A DNA stretch of 61,094 nt from DYRG01 sp041161065 (lineage in GTDB: Bacteria; Pseudomonadota; Gammaproteobacteria; Beggiatoales; Beggiatoaceae), in NCBI GenBank assembly GCA_041161065.1, contig JBEAVE010000008.1:1-61094 (forward strand), given 5' to 3'. Position numbers and translations under genes: made by a program. Of this stretch, positions 1 through 6,600 are shown piece by piece (the stretch's first letter is position 1; each line of letters opens with the position of its first letter). The notes beneath the pieces are model-generated. The model worked only from the letters and a program-made list of their open reading frames with translations, had not been told where the DNA came from and searched no databases.

Positions 1-150
1 GATAACAAGCTGACAATTAAAGAAAAGCGTAGCCACAACATACAATAAACTCCTTTGCGGTTTTTCATTTGAGTTTAGTATGCCGTGTTTTGCCAAATAA
101 AGAAAGAGTTATCTGTTTTCTGTCTTCCCAAGCATTTAATTTGGAAAAGA

Positions 151-208
151 CTTGAATGTTCTTTGCGATTTCTATCAAACTTGAATGTTCTTTGCGATTT
201 CTATCAAA
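151..208 (+). repeat. 29-bp perfect tandem duplication in the leader
   Basis: Two adjacent identical 29-bp units start with CTTGAATGTT. The second expression unit at 1439-1467 has only one. The unit contains the possible -35 hexamer of the leader, so copy number could alter promoter spacing or strength. Confidence 0.85.
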
Positions 209-287
209 ATAGGCTTCCCTTTTTGCTTATCTATGTTGGACGTACTTTTATGAACCTCTTAAAAACATCAAATTTATCAAAGAATTA

Positions 288-294
288 CCCCCCC
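288..294 (+). promoter_or_regulatory. poly-C tract (7 C), probable phase-variation switch of copy A
   Basis: Seven C residues lie 38 bases after an ATG at 250. That ATG opens a lysine-containing N-terminus (MNLLKTSNLSKNY...) but is out of frame with the hydrophobic signal-peptide core that starts at 315. Adding one C (8 C) joins the two frames without a stop and gives a normal signal peptide with charged n-region. In the printed state the frame from 250 ends at 339, so the gene would be OFF. Homopolymer length can also be a sequencing or assembly error. Confidence 0.65.
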
Positions 295-314
295 GTTTTA
301 TTGCAATTAAATCA

Positions 315-1331
315 ATGGTTTGTGGTTTGGCTTTATTAGCAAGCGGACAAATATTTGCAGCCAGTTATGAAAGCATTGCCACATCGCTGAGTAATTTTAC
401 CGATGGAGCGAAATGGGCGGTGACAGGGGCAACAACCTGTGCAGGAGGCACTGCGGTTGGGACAACAATAACACCAACTACCAGTGATCTCTTTGTGATT
501 TGCCCAGGGCACACCTTAACGTTAGACGCCGATTACACTCTCAATGTGGGGGTACTTCAAGTACTCGGCACGCTGGATTTAAGCAATGCAACGCTAACTA
601 TTCCTCCTGGTAGCTTTCCTATGGGAATGCTAATGATAGGAAATGCTCCTCTATTTGGAACAAGCACTGGATTGGCAAATACGGGGCAATTAATTAGTGG
701 AACACGCCCTCATGATTTTTTTACATTAGCAACGGCAAGAGGATCGCAAACCCAATTAGGCAATAGCAAGGTTTCCATATTGTTTGTGGGTACTGAGCCT
801 CTTGCCTTGTTTGCGACAACCATTATTGATTATGGAATAGCACTTTCTTTGGGTGGCACGATTACAGGTACAGCAAAATTTACCGACGGTTCATCTTTTG
901 GCAATCAAGGCCTTCAAATGGATGCTGCTCAAACCCTGCCAACCATTGATTTATCCGCCTTCACGGGTACAACGGGATCAGGCAAAACGTTTGAGATTTT
1001 TGGACAATTTAGCAACACCATCACTTCGTTGAAATTACCTACAACCGCTGGCACAGAAATCAAATTTATTGTTCCTGAAAACCAAACCTTGACCATTAAT
1101 GGCACAACAGGCAGCGGCATGAGTTGTGTGGGTAGCGCGACCGCAGGCACAACCACGCCCAATACAACCCCAATCACTTCTGCGCCTTTTGTGTTCACTG
1201 CATCAACAACCGCGAGCAGCACTTCAACCTTTGTGTGCACCACCGTTTTGTTGCCAGCCATTCCTGCGCCGATTGATTTAATTGTCGACAAACAAGTTGA
1301 AACCTTCGCGACCGACATAGAAATGAAATAA
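315..1331 (+). CDS. secreted surface protein, cassette copy A (cargo not recognised)
   Basis: I do not recognise the central domain. The protein begins with a hydrophobic stretch and a signal-peptidase-like site (LLASGQIFA-A) and continues as a Thr/Ser/Gly/Ala-rich, beta-rich sequence with repeated short hydrophobic strands, as in secreted beta-helix or adhesin passengers. The last 13 residues (KQVETFATDIEMK) are the same as in the neighbour at 1582-2709, although the middle is unrelated. The ATG at 315 lacks a Shine-Dalgarno sequence and an n-region charge. The real start is more likely the ATG at 250, which becomes in frame only if the poly-C tract changes length. A secreted or cell-surface role is inference. 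Confidence 0.7.
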   Translation: MVCGLALLASGQIFAASYESIATSLSNFTDGAKWAVTGATTCAGGTAVGTTITPTTSDLFVICPGHTLTLDADYTLNVGVLQVLGTLDLSNATLTIPPGSFPMGMLMIGNAPLFGTSTGLANTGQLISGTRPHDFFTLATARGSQTQLGNSKVSILFVGTEPLALFATTIIDYGIALSLGGTITGTAKFTDGSSFGNQGLQMDAAQTLPTIDLSAFTGTTGSGKTFEIFGQFSNTITSLKLPTTAGTEIKFIVPENQTLTINGTTGSGMSCVGSATAGTTTPNTTPITSAPFVFTASTTASSTSTFVCTTVLLPAIPAPIDLIVDKQVETFATDIEMK

Positions 1332-1390
1332 CTTTCCTTTAGACCATGAAACCTAACCGGCTTTCAACCGTTGTTAGGTTTTTGGTGTTG
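1263..1390 (+). repeat. 3' flank repeat, copy A (C-terminal tail code plus terminator)
   Basis: This stretch is almost identical to 2638-2768. It covers the codons for the tail ending DIEMK, the stop codon, and the hairpin terminator. The two unrelated cargos are therefore bracketed by conserved DNA on both sides. Confidence 0.85.
1350..1383 (+). terminator. rho-independent terminator of copy A
   Basis: The stem AACCTAAC (1350-1357) pairs with GTTAGGTT (1373-1380). An inner CGG/CCG pair extends it, and a T run follows. It lies 18 bases after the stop and is repeated exactly after the second gene. Confidence 0.8.
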
Positions 1391-1421
1391 AAGAGGTGCA
1401 TCGTTATGTGTTGCGCCAAAT

Positions 1422-1630
1422 ATTTAATTTGGAAAAGACTTGAATGTTCTTTGCGATTTCTATCAAAATAGGCTTCCCTTTTTGCTTATCTATGTTGGAC
1501 GTACTTTTATGAACCTCTTAAAAACATCAAATTTATCAAAGAATTACCCCCCCCCCTCATTATTTTACTTTAATTAAATCAATGGTTTGTGGTTTGGCTT
1601 TATTAGCAAGCGGACAAATATTTGCAGCCA
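1422..1630 (+). repeat. 5' flank repeat, copy B
   Basis: Second copy of the leader and signal-peptide DNA seen at 134-363. It holds one 29-bp unit instead of two and a longer poly-C tract. The identity stops right after the signal-peptidase site. Confidence 0.9.
1547..1556 (+). promoter_or_regulatory. poly-C tract (10 C), probable phase-variation switch of copy B
   Basis: Ten C residues separate the ATG at 1509 from the signal-peptide core at 1582. The frames are off by one. Removing one C (9 C) links them through an open stretch (...PPPHYFTLIKS) into one long signal peptide. As printed, the frame from 1509 stops shortly after the tract. Having different tract lengths in two otherwise identical leaders is what slipped-strand mispairing would leave. 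Confidence 0.7.
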
Positions 1631-2709
1631 CAATTACGGTAAATTCCACGTCAGGTACTACTACCACCGGCGTATGTACTTTACAAGATGCGCTCACTTC
1701 CGCGAACACGGATACAGCAACAGGTGGTTGCGTGGCAGGTAGTGGCGCGGACATCATCGTGTTTGATGCCAGTCTATCAGGACAAACCATTACTCGTAAC
1801 ACGGTTTTACCCAGTCTCACCACCAACATCACGATTGATGGCTCCAGCCTTGCCTCTCATGTCATCATCAGCGCTGTTACCTATATGCGCCCATTCAATG
1901 TGAATTCTGGTGGGGTTTTGACGCTGACTCATTTGGATATTGTTAATGGGAATGTTAGCCCTTTTGCCGGTGCTATTAATGTGAATTCTGGCGGCACATT
2001 AACGCTTAACAACTGTACTTTATCGGGCAATACGGCGGTAGCTGGTGGTACGGGTGGTGGGGCTATCAGTAATTACGGTACGGTGACAGTGAATAACAGC
2101 ACCTTTTCGAACAATCATGCAGACAGTACTGCACTCTACGGAGGCGGTGCCATTATGAGTGGAGGGACTTTAACGATTAACAACAGCACTTTTTCAGGCA
2201 ACACCAGCAGTAGTGGCGGTGCTCTCTTTATTTCTGGAGGAACTGTGGTCATTAATAACAGCACTTTTTCAGACAATACCAGTACTGGTAATGGTGGCAA
2301 TATTTTGAACAAAGGCACATTGACGCTAAAAAACACAATTCTAGCCAATGCTACTGGGGTGGATTGTTACAACAATGGCGGCACGGTTTCTATCACTAAT
2401 AGCTTGATTGAGACCAATGGCAGCAGTCCTAACAATTGTGGCACGCCCACGCTGACGGCTGATCCTAACTTGGGTGCTTTAGCCAACAATGGTGGTAAAA
2501 CTCAAACCCTCGCTTTATTAACCGGCAGTCCCGCGATAAATGCAGGAGATACAGCGACTTGTTTAAGCACTGACCAACGCGGCAGTGCCCGAGTTGGCAT
2601 TTGTGATGTTGGGGCATTTGAATATACGCCGCCCACACCTGCGCCAATTGATTTTTCTTTTAGTAACAAACAAGTTGAAACCTTTGCAACCGACATAGAA
2701 ATGAAATAA
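1582..2709 (+). CDS. secreted right-handed beta-helix protein, cassette copy B
   Basis: After the same signal peptide as copy A comes a CSLREA-like opening (CTLQDALTSAN), then repeated strands of the form GTLTLNNCTLSGN / GTVTVNNSTFSNN / GTLTINNSTFSGN (about residues 120-250), typical of polymorphic outer-membrane or parallel beta-helix proteins. The C-terminal part (GALANNGGKTQTLALLTG, SPAINAG, D-RG-AR...DVGAFEY) is the choice-of-anchor Q domain of bacterial surface proteins. The tail KQVETFATDIEMK matches copy A. It is probably exported and surface-attached or released. Start uncertain: ATG 1582 has no Shine-Dalgarno sequence; ATG 1509 would be used if the C tract were one shorter. Confidence 0.85.
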   Translation: MVCGLALLASGQIFAATITVNSTSGTTTTGVCTLQDALTSANTDTATGGCVAGSGADIIVFDASLSGQTITRNTVLPSLTTNITIDGSSLASHVIISAVTYMRPFNVNSGGVLTLTHLDIVNGNVSPFAGAINVNSGGTLTLNNCTLSGNTAVAGGTGGGAISNYGTVTVNNSTFSNNHADSTALYGGGAIMSGGTLTINNSTFSGNTSSSGGALFISGGTVVINNSTFSDNTSTGNGGNILNKGTLTLKNTILANATGVDCYNNGGTVSITNSLIETNGSSPNNCGTPTLTADPNLGALANNGGKTQTLALLTGSPAINAGDTATCLSTDQRGSARVGICDVGAFEYTPPTPAPIDFSFSNKQVETFATDIEMK

Positions 2710-2768
2710 CTTTCCTTTAGACCATGAAACCTAACCGGCTTTCAACCGTTGTTAGGTTTTTGGTGTTG
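2638..2768 (+). repeat. 3' flank repeat, copy B
   Basis: Second copy of the 1263-1390 segment. It ends exactly where the stop codon of the opposite-strand AhpD-like gene begins (2769), so the duplication boundary abuts that gene. Confidence 0.85.
2728..2761 (+). terminator. rho-independent terminator of copy B
   Basis: Same hairpin as at 1350-1383: AACCTAAC (2728-2735) with GTTAGGTT (2751-2758) and a T tail. It could also serve the converging minus-strand gene. Confidence 0.8.
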
Positions 2769-3356
2769 TTAGAGGTCGACGAGTTGGTTGATTTTGGCGG
2801 CAATGCGGTTTTTAGAGGACGCAGCTTTCATAAAAATCACCACCGCTTCCAGTTCTCCCACAATCAAATGCGGTTCAATATTAAGTTCTTTATACATTTT
2901 CTTCACTTCTTCTCCACAAAAGTGAATTAGAAATTCATCATCTCGAGCAATCCCAATCGCCAAACCAATTAAATACGGCATGGTTTTATCACCTGACTTT
3001 AAAGAAACCTTCGTTGAATACTCATGCCACGCTTGCATCCAACGGGTTTTTTCTCGGTCACTGATGCGAGAAATATCAACCCGTAGAAATAAAACCATAG
3101 AAGTCATATTCTTCATAAAAATATCCGCTTTGATATGCCCTAAACGGGTAAGAACTTTCATGTGATAATCCACACAATGCTCACATTGATAATATAATCC
3201 CAAACTCAACGCCACACATTCTTTTTGTTTGTGTGTCAAATAAGTTGTCCATTTCTCTTCTCCGTCTGTTCCTTCAAAGACCGCCATGTGCATAATGCTC
3301 ATGATGTCGGAAATATGTCGCGGAAAAACCTTATCTTTAAAGACATTACTACTCAT
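2769..3356 (-). CDS. AhpD-like / carboxymuconolactone decarboxylase family protein
   Basis: A 195-residue protein with the CxxCxxxH motif of the AhpD/CMD family (C58, C61, H65 in ...QCEHCVDYH). In AhpD this cysteine pair carries peroxidase-coupled disulfide chemistry. The all-helical character fits. The ATG at 3356 is chosen over an upstream in-frame start because AAAGGA lies at a normal distance before it. The gene stands alone, convergent with the beta-helix gene and divergent from trpC. Substrate or reduction partner cannot be read from the sequence. Confidence 0.7.
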   Translation of the reverse strand: MSSNVFKDKVFPRHISDIMSIMHMAVFEGTDGEEKWTTYLTHKQKECVALSLGLYYQCEHCVDYHMKVLTRLGHIKADIFMKNMTSMVLFLRVDISRISDREKTRWMQAWHEYSTKVSLKSGDKTMPYLIGLAIGIARDDEFLIHFCGEEVKKMYKELNIEPHLIVGELEAVVIFMKAASSKNRIAAKINQLVDL

Positions 3357-3461
3357 TATTGAAATCCTTTTGCTTAATCTAAAAACACCGTTAAACTTCC
3401 AAATCAATAGCGACTTTTTGTAATCGCCACAACATTGGGCGCACAAACTATAATAAGAAAT

Positions 3462-3490
3462 TTGAGTATAGCGTGTAATCTAATTATAAT
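3462..3490 (+). promoter_or_regulatory. sigma-70 promoter of trpC
   Basis: TTGAGT (3462-3467), a 17-bp spacer, then TATAAT (3485-3490). The leader would be about 27 nt, too short for a trp attenuator. Confidence 0.65.
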
Positions 3491-3523
3491 ATGATTTAAC
3501 CAAACTTAAAATAGAGGAACAAC

Positions 3524-4345
3524 ATGAATAATCCGCCTGATATTTTGAAGAAAATTATTGTTCGAAAGTACGAAGAAATTGCCGAAGCAAAACAGAAAAA
3601 CCCCATCGAACAACTCTTAGAGGAAATTAAAGCCGTTTCTCAAACCAGAGGATTTGTTGCCGCATTACAAAATAAAATAAAACAGGGTTTGCCTGCGGTC
3701 ATCGCCGAAATCAAAAAAGCCTCGCCCAGCAAAGGTATTTTAAGAGAGCATTTCAATCCTGTCGCAATTGCTCAAAATTACCAACAAAATGGCGCAGCGT
3801 GTTTATCGGTTTTAACGGATCAAGATTTCTTTCAAGGACATTTCACTTATTTGCAACAAGCGAGAAATGCCTGCGAATTACCCGTGTTATGCAAAGATTT
3901 CTTAGTCGATCCTTATCAGGTTTATGCGGCAAGATCATGGGGCGCGGATTGTATCTTATTGATTGCAGCGGTATTAAATGATGATCAAATGCGAGAATTA
4001 GCTGATTTAGCGTCGCAATTAGAAATGGATATTTTAGTGGAAGTTCATGATCAAGTTGAATTAGAACGTGCTCTAACATTACCTTTACCTATGATTGGGA
4101 TTAATAATCGCAATTTACGCACGTTTGAAACACGACTAGAAACCACCTTAGCATTAAAAAAATATGTTTCTGATGATCGGTTAATTGTGACTGAAAGCGG
4201 CATTTTAACTTCAGAAGATGTTGTACTAATGAGAAATGCCGACATTCAAGCCTTTTTAGTCGGCGAGGCTTTTATGAAAACCACTGATGAAGGATTAGCC
4301 TTAAAACAATTGTTTTTTATGCACTATCCCCAAAAAAGTCTATAG
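3524..4345 (+). CDS. trpC: indole-3-glycerol-phosphate synthase
   Basis: Catalyses closure of the indole ring from CdRP in tryptophan synthesis, in the cytoplasm. The 273-residue TIM barrel has the expected residues: E62 and K64 in AEIKKASPSKG, K124 in LCKDF, E173 in VEVH, N194 in INNRN and S225 in ESGI. The length is that of a monofunctional TrpC, with no TrpF fusion. AGAGGA precedes the ATG. It is the only trp gene here, so the pathway is split in this genome. A strong promoter lies upstream and a hairpin overlaps the stop. Confidence 0.95.
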   Translation: MNNPPDILKKIIVRKYEEIAEAKQKNPIEQLLEEIKAVSQTRGFVAALQNKIKQGLPAVIAEIKKASPSKGILREHFNPVAIAQNYQQNGAACLSVLTDQDFFQGHFTYLQQARNACELPVLCKDFLVDPYQVYAARSWGADCILLIAAVLNDDQMRELADLASQLEMDILVEVHDQVELERALTLPLPMIGINNRNLRTFETRLETTLALKKYVSDDRLIVTESGILTSEDVVLMRNADIQAFLVGEAFMKTTDEGLALKQLFFMHYPQKSL

Positions 4346-4368
4346 AGGAATTTCTTTATAGGCTTTTT
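4333..4368 (+). terminator. terminator after trpC
   Basis: AAAAAGTCTATA and TATAGGCTTTTT form a long stem with one G-T pair and end in T residues. The 5' arm overlaps the stop codon of trpC. It could also work for the converging FKBP gene. Confidence 0.7.
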
Positions 4369-4389
4369 GGATTTTGAAGGAATTAAATG

Positions 4390-4713
4390 CTAATAAATAT
4401 CGAGCAATTCGATTTCAAAGATTAAGGTAGAATTGGCAGGAATAACAGGAGGAAATCCTCGCGCGCCATAACCTAATTCAGGGGGAATAGTTAATTTACG
4501 AATGCCCCCGATTTTCATGCCCGCAACCCCTTGATCCCAGCCGCGAATAACCTGTCCCGCGCCCAAATTGAATGTAAAACCTTGCCCTCGATCGCGCGAG
4601 CTGTCGAATTTTGATCCGTCGGTTAAAGTCCCTACATAATGCACGGTAACTCGCTTACCCGAAATCGCCTCCGCGCCCGCGCCGACCACCACATCTTCAA
4701 TGCCTAATGTCAT
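4390..4713 (-). CDS. FKBP-type peptidyl-prolyl cis-trans isomerase
   Basis: A 107-residue single FKBP domain without signal peptide, hence cytoplasmic. Typical FKBP12-like motifs are visible: VHYVGTLTDGSKFDSS, FNLGAGQVIRGWDQGV, GYGARG and the terminal IFEIELLDI. It would speed prolyl isomerisation in protein folding. AAGGAG precedes the ATG. It is followed by the UDP-galactopyranose mutase gene convergent with nothing obvious, so no functional context is given. Confidence 0.93.
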   Translation of the reverse strand: MTLGIEDVVVGAGAEAISGKRVTVHYVGTLTDGSKFDSSRDRGQGFTFNLGAGQVIRGWDQGVAGMKIGGIRKLTIPPELGYGARGFPPVIPANSTLIFEIELLDIY

Positions 4714-4820
4714 GTAATTGCTCCTTAATTTTCAAATAAAAACCCAAAAGATTTGCAGCTTTTCCTATTTTTGTCAAGCAGTTATTTTCCTTTGCGTTTG
4801 TGAGTGAGGTAATGAATATT

Positions 4821-5951
4821 CTACAAATAGCGGGGTTTGATGTTTTTTTCAAATAAGGTTAAAGCCCGCGCAACTGTTTGATCCATATTGTAATATTGGT
4901 AATCACCCAGCCGCCCCGCAAAAATAACCTGTTCTCCAAGTTGTTCTGCTTCTTTCAAATATTGACGGTAAAGTTCTTTGTTTTGCTCTTGAGGAATGGG
5001 GTAATACGGATCGTTTTCACCAATTACATAAGGTTGAGGAAATTCTGCCGTCCAAGTTGTGCCAGAATGGATTTGTCCCGTTAATGTTTTGAATTCCGTT
5101 ATTCGAGTATAAAGATGTTCATTAGGATAGTTCACCGTCCCAACCGGTTGCATTTGTTCTCGGGTTTCATGGTGCATTTCAAAACGCAAACTCCGATACG
5201 GTAATTTTCCATAACAATGATCAAAGAACGCATCGATTTCTCCCGTAAAGATTAATCCTTCATATTGGATTTCATTTTTAATCTCTTGCCAGCGAGTATT
5301 TAATAGAACATGAATGTTTTTATGCGAGAGCATTTTTTGAAACATTGGTGCATAACCAAATTTAGGCATTCCTTGAAAAGTATCTTGAAAATAACGATTA
5401 TCTCGGCTCAAATAAATGGGCACGCGAGAGGTTACACTAGCACCCAGTTCTTCGGGGGTTAAGTTCCACTGTTTCAAGGTATATTTTTTGAAAACATTTT
5501 CATACACATAGTCCGCTAAAAACGTCAAATCGCCACTAGGGTTTTCGCGTAATTTAAGGATAGGTACTTTGGTATTAAAAGCGTAATTTTCTAATAATTG
5601 CTTGGTTAATTTATCCGCTAATTTGCGAGGAAAAAGGGTTTCTATTGAATTAAAATTGAAAGGAATTGGCACAAACAAACCGTCGACCAATCCTAAAACA
5701 TGATGATAATAACTACGCCATTGGGTAAATTGGTTCAAATATTCCCAAACGTATTGTGCATTAGTGTGGAAAATATGCGGTCCGTATTGATGAACAAGCA
5801 CGCCGTTTTCATCGTAATAATCAAACGCATTTCCTCCGATATGATTGCGTTGATCAACTAGAAGAACTTTTTTATTTAATTGGGTTGCAAGACGTTCTGC
5901 CAACACGCTTCCCGTGAAACCCGCACCCACAATTAACCAATCGACTTTCAT
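4821..5951 (-). CDS. glf: UDP-galactopyranose mutase
   Basis: Converts UDP-galactopyranose to UDP-galactofuranose, the donor for galactofuranose in surface glycans. The 376-residue flavoprotein opens with the FAD-binding VGAGFTGS (8-15) and contains the family signatures GGNAFDY, YGPHIFHTN, PIPFNFNS, KYTLKQW and the C-terminal GRLGDYQYYNMDQ. Length is as usual. No other glycan genes are adjacent, so the acceptor polymer is unknown. Confidence 0.95.
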   Translation of the reverse strand: MKVDWLIVGAGFTGSVLAERLATQLNKKVLLVDQRNHIGGNAFDYYDENGVLVHQYGPHIFHTNAQYVWEYLNQFTQWRSYYHHVLGLVDGLFVPIPFNFNSIETLFPRKLADKLTKQLLENYAFNTKVPILKLRENPSGDLTFLADYVYENVFKKYTLKQWNLTPEELGASVTSRVPIYLSRDNRYFQDTFQGMPKFGYAPMFQKMLSHKNIHVLLNTRWQEIKNEIQYEGLIFTGEIDAFFDHCYGKLPYRSLRFEMHHETREQMQPVGTVNYPNEHLYTRITEFKTLTGQIHSGTTWTAEFPQPYVIGENDPYYPIPQEQNKELYRQYLKEAEQLGEQVIFAGRLGDYQYYNMDQTVARALTLFEKNIKPRYL

Positions 5952-5969
5952 GTTGTTAATCCTTGAAAT

Positions 5970-6016
5970 AAAAAACTGTTTCTCATAACCAAGTAATTCT
6001 TAGCGACAAGAAACAG
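5970..6016 (-). terminator. terminator of the che operon
   Basis: Read on the minus strand, CTGTTTCT (6016-6009) pairs with AGAAACAG (5983-5976) around a 25-nt loop and is followed by a run of T. It lies shortly downstream of the cheW stop. Confidence 0.5.
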
Positions 6017-6038
6017 CTTTTGAAATAATAAAAAGGGT

Positions 6039-6575
6039 TTATTCTGAAGTATCTTTCGTGGCGGTTTCTTCTCTTAATGATTGCACCAATTGGAGTTCAT
6101 CTCGAGAGAAAATCCCATTTAATTCTAGTAATAAAATAAAGCGGTCGCCGACTTTGCTCATGCCTTGAACAAAATGGTTTCTTAGGCGATTGCTAAAATC
6201 GGGGGCGGGTAAAATATCTTTTCCACTAAATTCAACGACATTGCTTACTGCGTCGACGACGATTCCGATATCTAAATGACGACCGTGATCGTGGATTTCA
6301 ACGATAATAATACAGGTTTGTCGCGTGATTTCAACGGGGTGTCCGCCAAAATACACCGACAAATCAATAATTGGCACAACACTTCCCAGCAAATGCAGCA
6401 CCCCTTTGACAAAAAGCGGCACTAAAGGAACGTGCAGCGGTTCAATGTATTCAACGATTTTGCGAATGTGCATGACATCGACCGCGTAATGATCTTTTCC
6501 TAAGGTAAAAGAGAGGTATTTAACGGTGCGTTCTTCTGCTTCTGCAACGTGATGATGAGAGGTCAAAGGTTTCAT
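6039..6575 (-). CDS. cheW: chemotaxis coupling protein CheW
   Basis: Scaffold that links CheA to chemoreceptors. The 178-residue protein is one CheW domain (YLSFTLGKDHYAVDV, IVEYIEPLHVP, VLHLLGSVVPIIDL, IGIVVDAVSNVVEF). The ATG at 6575 is preferred to a TTG two codons upstream because AAGGAG is at the right distance. It is the last gene of the minus-strand che operon, 25 bp after cheA. No chemoreceptor gene is in the window. Confidence 0.93.
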   Translation of the reverse strand: MKPLTSHHHVAEAEERTVKYLSFTLGKDHYAVDVMHIRKIVEYIEPLHVPLVPLFVKGVLHLLGSVVPIIDLSVYFGGHPVEITRQTCIIIVEIHDHGRHLDIGIVVDAVSNVVEFSGKDILPAPDFSNRLRNHFVQGMSKVGDRFILLLELNGIFSRDELQLVQSLREETATKDTSE

Positions 6576-6600
6576 GAACAAACTCCTTTTTTAGCCTAAT

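Larger units (their letters stand above)
134..363 (+). repeat. 5' flank repeat, copy A (promoter region, poly-C tract, signal-peptide code)
   Basis: This stretch is nearly identical to 1422-1630. Both copies run from the untranslated leader through the codons for the signal peptide and then diverge abruptly. Copy A differs by an extra tandem copy of a 29-bp unit (151-179 and 180-208), by 7 instead of 10 C in the poly-C tract, and by a short variable stretch just after it. It is evidence of a duplication of a whole expression unit. A weak promoter-like pair, TTGAAT and CAAAAT 18 bp apart, sits inside the repeated leader. Positions 1-133 upstream hold no gene that I can support. Confidence 0.9.

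Noticed and set aside
85..339. 84-residue open frame at the left end
   Set aside because: Most of it is leader DNA duplicated at 1422-1630, where it does not stay open. Only its last part, from ATG 250, matters, as the out-of-frame start of copy A.
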